Origin: an uncultured Chthonomonas sp.
GTDB lineage: Bacteria > Armatimonadota > Chthonomonadetes > Chthonomonadales > Chthonomonadaceae
Length of the DNA stretch: 64,000 bases
Direction: 5' to 3'
Assembly (NCBI GenBank): GCA_903859705.1
Contig: CAIONQ010000133.1
Span: 34,706-98,705 of the forward strand
The position numbers were made by a program, and so were the translations under genes. Numbering within the stretch: the first letter of the stretch is position 1; every line of letters begins with the position of its first letter. Of the stretch, positions 43,158 to 51,593 are shown piece by piece. The notes under the pieces are model-generated. The model made no database searches and was not told where the DNA came from. It saw only the letters and a list, made by a program, of their open reading frames with translations.

Positions 43158-46100
43158 ATGGCAAGTTCCGGCGAGCGTAAAAAAACCAGCCAGTCTGATA
43201 TGCGCCGAATAGAAGGCAAGCTATCACTTGCCACAATTGGCCTGTTTCTGATTGTAATGCTGCTGGTTTACCATGCCAAAATGGGCAGCGCCGCCACCGG
43301 CCTGCTTAACCTCAACACCGCCGCGCCAGAGCAAATTGCCGCAACCCTGGGCATATCTCAGCAGGATGCAGCCCTGGTAGCCGCCTACCGGGAGCGGCTT
43401 GGCGGCTTCGAGCATTGCGAGCAGGTACTCTCCACCCCCTTTGCTGCGCCCCGTGCCGCTGCCGGCCAGCCTGCTTCGCCCCGCAAACACCTGTTAGATG
43501 CCGAACATGTGCGCCCACAGCTCAAAAAGTGTGCCGTTCGTGAGGCTTCTGCCGTATTCTGGCGCTTCTGGGGCCTTACCCTGCTGTTTGCAGCGGTGAT
43601 GCTGTTTCTTCCGCCTTTGCTGCGCTCCCGTGCAACTGGCGACCCCTATATTGTGCCCGTTGCCCTGCTGCTAACCGGTTTTGGCGCGGCCATGCTCTTC
43701 AGCGTAAAAGATCCGCTGCGAGAATCATTTGTGGCCATGCACCACCTATCCGGTGCGCTCGTGGCATCGGTTGTAATGCTAATCTTCGCCTGGCAGCCCG
43801 TTAAAGTGCGGCAGCGCCTGCGCCGCTGGCAATATGTGTGGGTAATTGCGGCCTTCACCCTGGTGTTTGCCCTGCTTTTATTCGGCTCGGGGCCAGAGGG
43901 TGTAAAGCTGAATCTGTTTCACTTTCAGCCAGTAGAGCTTATAAAGCTCTTTCTAATAATCTTCCTGGCCTCAGCCCTGGCAGAACGTGCCGATTTAATT
44001 GCAGATAGCTCGCCACCGGCAGCAAAGGCAGAAAATGGCGGCAAAGCGCTTCAAAACGCCCTTCAAACCCTGCTGCCCCGCCGGGAAGATTTTGCCCCCA
44101 TGAGCGTTATGTTCGCGGGCGCCCTGGTTATGTTTCTGGTTATAAAAGATATGGGGCCAGGACTGCTGATGTTTGCCTCGTTTGTGGCACTGGTGTACAT
44201 GCTAACGGGCAAAACCCGCTTTTTGGCCGCAGGGGCAGTGCTAATATTTGTGGGGGGCTTTCTGGGCTGGAAGCTGCATGCATGCGTATTTCCTACCCGG
44301 GTAGATATGTGGTTGGCCCCGTTTGATAATGTACACCCCAATGGCATGCAACTTGGCGAGGGTATATGGGCCATGGCCAGCAGCGGGTGGCGGGGCAGCG
44401 GGTTGGGCTATGGCATGCCCGGCCTCATCCCCCGCGGCGGCTCCGATCTTGCCTTTGCAAGCTGGGCAGAAGAAACCGGCATACTGGGCGCCTTACTGGT
44501 GCTGGCACTCTTCGCACTTCTGATATGGCGCGGTATTAAGATTGCTGTGGATGCCGCAAACCCGTTTGATAGGGCTCTGGCTGCCGGTATCACCGTATTG
44601 CTGGGCCTTCAAACGCTAATCATAGTTGCCGGAGTAACCGGCATGTTTCCGCTTTCCGGCATAGCGCTTCCGTTTCTCTCCTATGGCAACAGCGCCCTGG
44701 TAAGTGCCGCAGTTAGCATCGGGTTATTGCGCGGTATCTCTGCAACGGGAGATTCTTCAAAGCATCGCCTGGAGATAAGGCCAGAATCGGCCGCCGCTTG
44801 CCGGCTATTCGCCGGGGCAATGGCAGTGCTTTTTATAGGAATCATAGGCATCTGGCGCCTGGGTACCATTCAGGTGCTGCGCTCCCCAGAGTATGCCGTG
44901 CGGCCCATCTTCACCCCAGATGCCGATAAGGTGCGCAGAGCACATGTTAACCCGCGCCTGCTTGCCGTGGCTACGGCCATACAGCGCGGCAGCATCTACG
45001 ATCGCAATGGCCAAATTCTGGCCACTTCTCGAGAGCAGGAGCTGGCGCACTACTTTACTGCACCCGGTGTGGCCACCGCCCGGGCAGCCAACCAGATTCG
45101 TTTTTATCCCTTCGGCGCCGCCACCTCCAACGTGGTGGGGTATTTGGATGCGGCAGTTGGTGGCCCCTTTGGCCTGGAGAAAACCTACAACTCCCAGCTG
45201 CGCGGCTTCGCCCGGTATGCCGATCTACTCACAGATTATAGAGATAGGTTTGGGCGTGGCTACCATCCACGTAAAGGGCTGGATCTGCACCTCACCATAG
45301 ATGCGCGCCTGCAAACCTATGCAGTAGAGGCCCTGCAGCGCCATGCCGCCCAACTGCGCGATGCTTCCACGGGCCGCGCCAAAGATAGGGGAGGCTTTGT
45401 GCTCATGGATCCCACCACCGGCGAGGTGCTGATTGCCGCAACCTCGCCGGGGTTTGATCCCAATGCCCTCACTCCAGATAAAATGCGCCAGTTTACCAGT
45501 GGCGATGATTCTAGGTTTGAGCACCGGTTTGTAGATAGATCTCGGTTTGGCTACTACCCGCCTGGCTCAACCATGAAGGTGGCCACCGCCGCCTGCGCCC
45601 TGGATACCCTGCCAGATGCCCTGCAGTTTCACGTAACCGCCAACCATGTTGCCGATCCAATAAAATGGCAGGCAAACGGCAAATGGTACATACGCAAACA
45701 TGTTAGGGAAGATGAAGGAGATCCTGCCTTCGGCACCCTGGATATGCGCAATGCGCTGCGCGTATCCTCCAACATCTACTTTGCCAACCTGGCTGCGGCC
45801 ATCGGTAGCAACCCCCTGCATGATACACTTGCGAATCGGTTTGGCTTTAGCCACGTACCAAAGCAAGAACAGTTCGATGCCGATTTGCCAGATATAGGCT
45901 ACGGCCAGGGCCGCATGCTTGCCTCCCCCTTAGAGATGTGCCGCATCGCCTCCATGGTTGCAAACAAAGGCATGCTGCCAGATCCACATCTGTTAACCAG
46001 CACCACCTTCCCCGGTGCCGAGGCAGATGGGCAGGATGCCGGCAACATTCTCCCCACAGATCCTGTAGATAGGCCACAAACCTACGCACACACATCCGTG

Positions 46101-46394
46101 CGCGCCCTCACAGAGCCCTCGGCCCTTCGCCTGCAAGAGTACATGGGCAACGTAGTAACATCCGGCACAGCACGTGGCATCTTTACCGGCATGCCCTTTG
46201 AAGTTGCCGGCAAAACCGGCTCCGCACAAAACCATCAGTACGATAAAAAAGCACACTCCTGGTTTATTGGCTTCGCGCCCTACAGCAACGCCTCCGCACC
46301 GCGCTGGGCCTTCGCCTGCGTGGTAGAAAATGGCGGCTACGGCAGACAGCAATCCGCCCCCATCTGCCGGGATATATTGAGGAAGCTGAAGTAG
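43158..46394 (+). CDS. Fusion of HhH motif, SEDS (FtsW/RodA) and class B penicillin-binding transpeptidase
   Basis: A 1078-residue bifunctional peptidoglycan synthase. An N-terminal membrane helix (~30) is followed by a ComEA-like helix-hairpin-helix segment (LLNLNTAAPEQIAATLGIS). About ten helices of the SEDS glycosyltransferase domain follow, with the signature PVELIKLFLIIFLAS and the loop DMGPGLLMFA. The transpeptidase begins near RGSIYDRNGQILATSREQ and carries DPTTGEVLIA, the active-site STMK (PPGSTMKVATA), SSN (VSSNIYFAN) and KTG (VAGKTGSAQN) motifs. One chain thus does glycan polymerisation and cross-linking. No ribosome-binding site is strong at 43158. Confidence 0.92.
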   Translation: MASSGERKKTSQSDMRRIEGKLSLATIGLFLIVMLLVYHAKMGSAATGLLNLNTAAPEQIAATLGISQQDAALVAAYRERLGGFEHCEQVLSTPFAAPRAAAGQPASPRKHLLDAEHVRPQLKKCAVREASAVFWRFWGLTLLFAAVMLFLPPLLRSRATGDPYIVPVALLLTGFGAAMLFSVKDPLRESFVAMHHLSGALVASVVMLIFAWQPVKVRQRLRRWQYVWVIAAFTLVFALLLFGSGPEGVKLNLFHFQPVELIKLFLIIFLASALAERADLIADSSPPAAKAENGGKALQNALQTLLPRREDFAPMSVMFAGALVMFLVIKDMGPGLLMFASFVALVYMLTGKTRFLAAGAVLIFVGGFLGWKLHACVFPTRVDMWLAPFDNVHPNGMQLGEGIWAMASSGWRGSGLGYGMPGLIPRGGSDLAFASWAEETGILGALLVLALFALLIWRGIKIAVDAANPFDRALAAGITVLLGLQTLIIVAGVTGMFPLSGIALPFLSYGNSALVSAAVSIGLLRGISATGDSSKHRLEIRPESAAACRLFAGAMAVLFIGIIGIWRLGTIQVLRSPEYAVRPIFTPDADKVRRAHVNPRLLAVATAIQRGSIYDRNGQILATSREQELAHYFTAPGVATARAANQIRFYPFGAATSNVVGYLDAAVGGPFGLEKTYNSQLRGFARYADLLTDYRDRFGRGYHPRKGLDLHLTIDARLQTYAVEALQRHAAQLRDASTGRAKDRGGFVLMDPTTGEVLIAATSPGFDPNALTPDKMRQFTSGDDSRFEHRFVDRSRFGYYPPGSTMKVATAACALDTLPDALQFHVTANHVADPIKWQANGKWYIRKHVREDEGDPAFGTLDMRNALRVSSNIYFANLAAAIGSNPLHDTLANRFGFSHVPKQEQFDADLPDIGYGQGRMLASPLEMCRIASMVANKGMLPDPHLLTSTTFPGAEADGQDAGNILPTDPVDRPQTYAHTSVRALTEPSALRLQEYMGNVVTSGTARGIFTGMPFEVAGKTGSAQNHQYDKKAHSWFIGFAPYSNASAPRWAFACVVENGGYGRQQSAPICRDILRKLK

Positions 46395-46467
46395 CGCGTG
46401 CGTGGGTAGTTGGAGGGATAGGTGATCAGGGATACGGGGATAAGGTGAAAATGCCGCATGCCGGATG
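46383..46467. repeat. Direct repeat A flanking the AbiE module
   Basis: Starts in the last codons of the SEDS-PBP gene (AAGCTGAAGTAG) and runs to GCCGGATG. It is repeated at 48190-48269 with a 4-bp and a 1-bp gap. Confidence 0.92.
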
Positions 46468-46570
46468 GGGAGCCCCTGGGCCAGGGGCTGGGTTGTGAAG
46501 ATTAGTAAAAATGCCGCCAATCTGCCGCCAGCCATTACTATACTTGTGGACAAATGCCTCTAAGTAAGTT

Positions 46571-46610
46571 ACAATTTGTAATACTTCACATATGAAGTAT
46601 TACAAATTGT
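46571..46610. promoter_or_regulatory. 40-bp palindromic operator ahead of AbiEi
   Basis: Arms of 18 bases, ACAATTTGTAATACTTCA (46571-46588) and its exact complement (46593-46610), around CATA. It ends six bases before the AbiEi ATG. AbiEi antitoxins are known to repress their own promoter by binding inverted repeats, so this is the likely site. Confidence 0.8.
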
Positions 46611-46616
46611 ATCAAT

Positions 46617-47246
46617 ATGAGGTGTGTGCTGGAAAGCAATCGTATATCGGTCCAGGAGATTCTAAGCCAGCGCGGGATAGTGCGCGCTCGCGATTTTGCC
46701 AGCCAGGGTATTTCTCGGCAGCAGCTTAAACGCCTGGCGGATAGTGGTGCAATCGAACGTCTTGGGCGTGGCCTCTATGGCCTTCCCCAGGCAGAGATTA
46801 CGCGTAACCATACACTGGCAGAAGTTTGCGTACGTGTTACTCATGCGGTTGTATGCCTTTCATCTGCGCTGCAATTCTATAACCTTACTACCCAGTCTCC
46901 TGCAGAGGTGTGGATTATGCTTGATAAGCATGCGCGTGTACCGAAGCTGGAGTATCCTCCACTTCGCACTTTCTGGGCAAGCGGTGAAACGCTTACGGCT
47001 GGAGTGGAAGAGCATAACGTTGAAGGGGTAGTTGTGCGTGTAACCAACATTCCTAAAACGGTTGCAGACTGCTTCAGATTCCGGAACAAAATCGGGTTGG
47101 ACGTTGCAATAGAAGCACTCAAAGAGAGCCTTCGGCGCGACCCAATTTCGGGGCGCAGCGCCACCACCCGCGAGGAAATTCGACGGTATGCCCGCATATG
47201 CCATGTGGAGCGCATAATGCAACCCTATCTGGAAGCACTATCTTGA
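46617..47246 (+). CDS. AbiEi-type antitoxin/transcriptional regulator (type IV TA)
   Basis: A 209-residue AbiEi-family protein, the antitoxin of a type IV toxin-antitoxin pair. The N-terminal winged helix-turn-helix reads RDFASQGISRQQLKRLAD and RLGRGLYGLP. The C-terminal domain has VCLSSALQFYNL, VTNIPKTVADCFRFRNKIG and a basic region for DNA or toxin regulation. No clear ribosome-binding site precedes 46617, and the palindromic operator abuts the start; a nearby GTG is possible. It is coupled to the toxin by a four-base overlap. Confidence 0.85.
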   Translation: MRCVLESNRISVQEILSQRGIVRARDFASQGISRQQLKRLADSGAIERLGRGLYGLPQAEITRNHTLAEVCVRVTHAVVCLSSALQFYNLTTQSPAEVWIMLDKHARVPKLEYPPLRTFWASGETLTAGVEEHNVEGVVVRVTNIPKTVADCFRFRNKIGLDVAIEALKESLRRDPISGRSATTREEIRRYARICHVERIMQPYLEALS

Positions 47247-48160
47247 GCACAAAACCCACAAGCCACCGCGCGGCATCGGTGCGCCAACTCTTGTTGAATC
47301 GGGCAAAAGTGCGCAGAGAGGAGTTTCAGCGCGTATTGGTACGGTATGCACTAGAACGGCTGCTATTTCGTCTGAGCACATCAGAGTACAAAGAGCGCTT
47401 CATATTGAAAGGTGCGTTACTCTTTGCGGTCTGGTCGCCAGAGATGCATCGTCCAACAAGGGATCTTGATCTGCATGGTAGCGGGGATCCATCGCAATCT
47501 AAGCTACTGGATACTTTCCGAACGATCTGCTCGATACCGTGGCCAGACGATGGAATCCAATTTCTTTCCGATACTGTAGCGTGTAGTGATATCCGAGAAG
47601 AAGCTGAATACCGTGGCCAGCGTATTACCTTAATTGCAAAACTTGGTTCAGCGGAAATACCTCTGCAGATTGATGTGGGTTTTGGCGACGCGATTACACC
47701 CGCTCCGCAAGATATTGAATTCCCAGTACTGTTGGGCATGCCAGCACCGCGTCTTCGCGCCTACCCAAGAGAAACTGTTGTTGCTGAGAAATTTGAGGCG
47801 ATGGTTTCATTGGAACTCGCCAACAGCCGTATGAAGGATTTCTTCGATCTCTGGACATTGGCACAAACTTTCACCTTCGATGGTGCCGTATTATCGCAGG
47901 CAATAAAAGCCACATTTGAGCGGCGCGGTACGCCGTTGCCAGCAGAATACCCGATCGCGCTTTCGGCAGAATTTAGCACCGACGCCTCAAAATTGGCTCA
48001 GTGGCAGGCATTCTGCCGGCGTTCAGTGCTTCTGGATACAGCACCACCGCTGCAAGAAGTCATAACGTTATTAAGGCAATTTCTTCTCCCACCGTTAGAG
48101 ATGCTGCGCATAGATGCGCAATATACCGATACCTGGTCTCCCGAGGGAGTTTGGAGCTAA
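47243..48160 (+). CDS. AbiEii-type nucleotidyltransferase toxin
   Basis: A 305-residue AbiEii/AbiGii-family (DUF1814) toxin. The nucleotidyltransferase core reads ERFILKGALLFAVW and RPTRDLDLHGSG with the metal-binding DxD, then LIAKLGSAEIPLQIDVGFGD with the third acidic residue. Later elements are YPRETVVAEKFEAMVSLELA and DLWTLA. The start is the TTG at 47243, overlapping the antitoxin stop (TTGA) with GGAAG upstream; longer frames from 47198 run into the antitoxin. Homologues block growth by modifying tRNA or GTP-related targets; the target here is unknown. Confidence 0.86.
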   Translation: MSTKPTSHRAASVRQLLLNRAKVRREEFQRVLVRYALERLLFRLSTSEYKERFILKGALLFAVWSPEMHRPTRDLDLHGSGDPSQSKLLDTFRTICSIPWPDDGIQFLSDTVACSDIREEAEYRGQRITLIAKLGSAEIPLQIDVGFGDAITPAPQDIEFPVLLGMPAPRLRAYPRETVVAEKFEAMVSLELANSRMKDFFDLWTLAQTFTFDGAVLSQAIKATFERRGTPLPAEYPIALSAEFSTDASKLAQWQAFCRRSVLLDTAPPLQEVITLLRQFLLPPLEMLRIDAQYTDTWSPEGVWS

Positions 48161-48189
48161 CTCTGCGGAACTTGTGGACAATACTGCGT

Positions 48190-48269
48190 AAGCTGAAGTA
48201 GCGCGTGGGTAGTTGGAGGGATAGGTGATCAGGGATACGGGATAAGGTGAAAATGCCGCATGCCGGATG
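48190..48269. repeat. Direct repeat B flanking the AbiE module
   Basis: Copy of the end of the SEDS-PBP gene and following sequence. A 12-bp word ACTTGTGGACAA also occurs at 46542-46553 and 48170-48181, just inside the two repeats. Confidence 0.9.
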
Positions 48270-48356
48270 TAACGCGTTGCCACAGGGTATTCTTTAGTAA
48301 AGCCAACCAATGTTTAGAGGTAGTTTCACCTGGACGCATCAGAACGAAAGCAACTA

Positions 48357-48500
48357 ATGTCAACTATGGAGTCTGAGCGTGTTGAGCGTACAGTATCCAT
48401 GCGTGATACAGACAAGTACTGCGAAGCCGTCTGCGCGTTTTCAAATGGTATGGCTGGCACCGGCCAGGGTGCAAAAGGTACAAACACAACCCCTCAATAG
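48357..48500 (+). pseudogene. Fragment resembling the N-terminus of an AlbA_2 ATP-binding protein
   Basis: A 47-codon frame (ATG at 48357, TAG at 48498) with ESERVE, then MRDTDKYCEAVCAFSNGMAG. The EAVCAFSN word matches the start of AlbA_2/Schlafen-type proteins. It stops well short of that domain and is probably a remnant. Confidence 0.4.
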
Positions 48501-48591
48501 GCGTGGAGAATCATCTCCACAAAACAAAAATTAAGCCACCACAATCAAAATTGCATGCAATAACTAAATTGCACCATTAATGAAAAGAAGC

Positions 48592-48620
48592 TTGACATCC
48601 TTATACGCCTCTGGTAGAAT
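48592..48620 (+). promoter_or_regulatory. Sigma-70 promoter of the DUF2294-kdp transcription unit
   Basis: TTGACA (48592-48597), 17-base spacer, TAGAAT (48615-48620). Transcription would begin near 48627, giving a 185-base leader before the DUF2294 start. Confidence 0.8.
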
Positions 48621-48626
48621 TCCACT

Positions 48627-48775
48627 GTATTCGATTTTCTGGTTGACAGACGCAAGGGGCCAAACAGCCCGGTGCAAAATGTAGGCCAGCATCGCATCGG
48701 CAGACGCGCAGGTTCGTTCTCGATTCATGCACAAGTCTTGGCCCGCGGTGCTGGTTTTTTGTTTTTTCTGTCTGC
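48627..48775 (+). promoter_or_regulatory. Structured leader with terminator-like hairpin ahead of DUF2294
   Basis: CCAGCATCGC (near 48683-48692) can pair with GCGGTGCTGG just before TTTTTTGTTTTTTCTG, a terminator with a long loop. An upstream GGGGCCA can pair with TGGCCC beside the 3' arm, offering an alternative fold. I could not match it to a named riboswitch. Confidence 0.5.
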
Positions 48776-48811
48776 CTTAAAATCCCCGGCACAAAACGGG
48801 TAGGATAAGCC

Positions 48812-49225
48812 GTGAACCGAAAAACCAAAGGCACTATCGAAGCAGAAGTTGCCAGCGCAGTGGTGCGGTTTCACCGTGAACAACTGGGCCGTGGGCCCGC
48901 CGATGTACGTGCCGTGCTGATAGCAGATATGGTGCTGGTGAGGTCTGCGGGAATATTCACCGCAACCGAATCCCGCCTCTCTGCCACCGAAGAGGGCAAA
49001 AAGATTGTGCGCAGCGCCCGCAAAGAGCTCCGCTCTATCAACCATTTAGAGCTGGAAGAGCTGGTGGCCACAATCTGTACCATACCCGTGCTGCGCAGCT
49101 TCTACGATCTAAACGTGGATGCCGCAGAGCAGGTAGAAGTATTCATTCTCGAATCAGATCTCGAGAAGAAGCTGCTGCGCCAGGATCTGGATCATCTAAA
49201 CAGCCTGGCACCGCGCAAAACATAG
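48812..49225 (+). CDS. DUF2294 family protein
   Basis: A 137-residue DUF2294 protein of unknown function. The N-terminal KTKGTIEAEVASAVVRFHRE and the pattern GPADVRAVLIADMVLVRSAG are typical of the family, as is the C-terminal VEVFILESDLEKKL. GTG start with AGGATA upstream. It lies first on the transcript that appears to include the kdp operon, separated by a second leader. Functional link to potassium transport is inferred from position only. Confidence 0.72.
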   Translation: MNRKTKGTIEAEVASAVVRFHREQLGRGPADVRAVLIADMVLVRSAGIFTATESRLSATEEGKKIVRSARKELRSINHLELEELVATICTIPVLRSFYDLNVDAAEQVEVFILESDLEKKLLRQDLDHLNSLAPRKT

Positions 49226-49450
49226 CAAGTCCGGGTGCAAAGCGGGCACAACCCGCCCCACCCACACAACCAAATATCGGCAATCGGCTGCCACACAAAG
49301 GAAGGGCTCTTACAAAAGGGCCCGGCTAACATGGAGGCCGGAAGTGCAGGGATTATTCCCGCTGCAGGTTATTACCTCGGCGGCCGTATCCCCGCATTTC
49401 CGGCCTCCTTTTGCTTTTTGGCCCATAAACCGTGGGCCAGAGGGGGCAAT
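49226..49450 (+). promoter_or_regulatory. Second structured leader (attenuator candidate) ahead of kdp
   Basis: A 15-bp stem (GGAGGCCGGAAGTGC at 49333-49347 with 49394-49408) with inner hairpins and a TTTTGCTTTTTGG tail forms a terminator. A GGCCCA/TGGGCC hairpin (49420-49438) sits just before the first small gene. Confidence 0.55.
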
Positions 49451-49534
49451 ATGCAGGATCTGTTTTATCTCGTTATCACACTGGCGTTCTTCGCAGTGTG
49501 CGCCGTATATGTCCGGGCCTGCGATCGGCTCTGA
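49451..49534 (+). CDS. Small membrane peptide upstream of kdpF
   Basis: A 27-residue hydrophobic peptide (QDLFYLVITLAFFAVCAVYV then RACDRL). Comparable one-helix peptides precede kdpF in many kdp operons. The ATG follows AGGGGGCAAT. Too short for confident classification, but the operon position and helix are characteristic. Confidence 0.65.
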   Translation: MQDLFYLVITLAFFAVCAVYVRACDRL

Positions 49535-49551
49535 CAGGGGAATCTCGCGCG

Positions 49552-49641
49552 ATGAATATCGATTATCTCGTCACCGGGCTGGTTGCCCTGCTGCTTAGCT
49601 TTTACTTGCTCTATGCGCTGATAAAGCCGGAGCGGTTCTGA
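49552..49641 (+). CDS. kdpF: KdpF small subunit of the K+-transporting ATPase
   Basis: A 29-residue single-helix peptide with the KdpF pattern (VTGLVALLLSFYLLYALI, then KPERF at the C-terminus). It stabilises the KdpFABC complex. It lies 20 bases before kdpA. Confidence 0.85.
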   Translation: MNIDYLVTGLVALLLSFYLLYALIKPERF

Positions 49642-49660
49642 ATATCGGGAGACAGGCGAC

Positions 49661-51532
49661 ATGACCGCCAATGGAACTTTACAAATCATCCTCTACTTTG
49701 CACTGCTGCTGCTGGTAACAAAACCCATCGGCATCTACATGGCAAAGGTATTTGAAGGCCAGAAAACTTTTCTGCATCCTCTCATTCGGCCAATCGAAAA
49801 ACTCTTCTACCGCATCATGGGTGTAAAAGAAGAGGAAGATATGCGCTGGACCACCTACGCCCTATCCCTTCTGGGCTTTAGCGTGGCGGGGCTGCTGGTT
49901 TCCTATGTGCTGCTGCGCGCTCAGGGCAGCCTGCCGTTTAACCCAAAGGGCTTTAGCGGTAAGGATATGACCCCGGATCTCAGCTTCAACACGGCTGCCT
50001 CCTTCACAACCAACACCAACTGGCAAAACTACCTTCCAGAAGCCACCGTTAGCTACTTCTCTAACATGGTTTCGCTTGCCATACATAACTGGATGTCCGC
50101 CGCCGCAGGCATAGCCGTAGCCGTAGCCCTTATTCGCGGCTTCGCACGCAAATCGGCACAGGGCATCGGCAACTTCTGGGTAGATGCCACACGCGCCATC
50201 CTTTATGTGCTTGCCCCCATCTGCCTGGTATATGCTCTGGTGCTCATTCAGCAGGGCGTGCCGCAAAACTTCTCGCCTTACACCCAGGTAAAAACGCTGG
50301 AAGGCGCCGCACAAACCATTGCACAGGGGCCGGTTGCTTCGCAAGAAGCCATAAAAATGCTGGGCACCAACGGTGGCGGCTTCTTTAACGCCAACTCCGC
50401 CCACCCATACGAAAATCCAACACCGCTGGCCAACCTGCTGCAAATGCTCTCCATCTTCCTTATACCCGCGGGCCTTACCTACACCTTCGGCAAAATGGTG
50501 GGCAGCGTGCGCCAGGGCTGGGCACTGTTTGCAGCCATGAGCGTGCTCTTCCTGGCTGGCACCGTGGTGTGTATGCGTGCCGAACAAAAGGGCAACCCAA
50601 CGGCAAACGCCCTGGGCATACAAAGCGCAGAAACCGCAGGCCAGCCCGGCGGCAATATGGAAGGTAAAGAAACCCGCTTCGGCATATCAAACTCGGCGTT
50701 GTTTGCAACCATAACCACCGATGCCTCTTGTGGTGCTGTAAACGGCATGCACGATAGCTTCACCCCCGTGGGCGGCATGGTGCTGCTTGCAAACTTGATG
50801 ACCGGCGAAGTAATCTTCGGCGGCACCGGCTCCGGCCTCTACGGCATGCTGATGTACGCGGTAATCGCCGTATTTATCGCCGGCCTAATGGTTGGCAGAA
50901 CCCCGGAATACCTTGGTAAGAAGATAGAGCAGTACGAGGTTAAGATGGCCATGCTGGCGGTACTTGTGCTGGCCGCCGATATCCTGGTGTTTACCGCACT
51001 GGGTGCCAACCTTAATATAGCGCCGGGCGCAAGTGCTGTAGCCATAACAGATGCCAACAAGGCAGATGCCGCAAAGCTTGCTGCCACCTCCGCAACCTGG
51101 AACCGCATAGATAACCTGGGCGCCAACAACGGCAGCTCAGATCAGTTCTACGGCGCAACTTACAACAACGTAAACAACTCCGGGTCGCACGGCTTCTCCG
51201 AAATTCTGTACCAGTACACCTCTCAAACAGGCAACAACGGCTCCGCGTTTGCTGGCATAACCGGCAACACACCGTACTACAACCTCACCGGCGGCATAGC
51301 CATGCTCATAGGGCGCTTCCTCATGATCATCCCGCTGCTGGCAATAGCAGGTAGCCTGGCCAAAAAGAAGGCCGTGCCGGCAACAGCAGGCACCTTCCAA
51401 ACAGATTCCGGCACCTTTGTGCTCCTGTTGGTGGGCACCATCGTCATCGTTGGCGCGCTAACCTTCTTCCCCGCACTTTCGCTGGGGCCAGTGGTAGAGC
51501 ACTTCCAGATGCTGAAAGGCCTAACCTTCTAA
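49661..51532 (+). CDS. kdpA: Potassium-transporting ATPase subunit KdpA
   Basis: The 623-residue K+-channel-like subunit. Multiple membrane helices are seen, with the selectivity-filter region LGTNGGGFFNANSAHPYENP and CGAVNGMHDSFTPVGGM. A Gly/Ser/Asn-rich insert (about residues 440-540) makes it somewhat longer than the E. coli protein (557). ATG with GGGAGACAGG upstream. Together with B and C it makes the high-affinity Kdp pump. Confidence 0.97.
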   Translation: MTANGTLQIILYFALLLLVTKPIGIYMAKVFEGQKTFLHPLIRPIEKLFYRIMGVKEEEDMRWTTYALSLLGFSVAGLLVSYVLLRAQGSLPFNPKGFSGKDMTPDLSFNTAASFTTNTNWQNYLPEATVSYFSNMVSLAIHNWMSAAAGIAVAVALIRGFARKSAQGIGNFWVDATRAILYVLAPICLVYALVLIQQGVPQNFSPYTQVKTLEGAAQTIAQGPVASQEAIKMLGTNGGGFFNANSAHPYENPTPLANLLQMLSIFLIPAGLTYTFGKMVGSVRQGWALFAAMSVLFLAGTVVCMRAEQKGNPTANALGIQSAETAGQPGGNMEGKETRFGISNSALFATITTDASCGAVNGMHDSFTPVGGMVLLANLMTGEVIFGGTGSGLYGMLMYAVIAVFIAGLMVGRTPEYLGKKIEQYEVKMAMLAVLVLAADILVFTALGANLNIAPGASAVAITDANKADAAKLAATSATWNRIDNLGANNGSSDQFYGATYNNVNNSGSHGFSEILYQYTSQTGNNGSAFAGITGNTPYYNLTGGIAMLIGRFLMIIPLLAIAGSLAKKKAVPATAGTFQTDSGTFVLLLVGTIVIVGALTFFPALSLGPVVEHFQMLKGLTF

Positions 51533-51593
51533 CAGGCTCATCGTTCGCAACGGGCATCGCCCCTCCGAACATGTTGAATAGGATGTAAATGGA

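Noticed and set aside
46471..46489. Terminator at AGCCCCTGG-G-CCAGGGGCT
   Set aside because: The dyad has no usable loop and no T-run; it is only a palindrome near the TA module.
48627..48800. Cyclic-di-GMP (GEMM-I) or ydaO riboswitch before DUF2294
   Set aside because: A GACGCAAGGGGCCAAAC word recalls GEMM, but the central stem and tetraloop are missing. The GGGGUGAAU core of ydaO is absent too.
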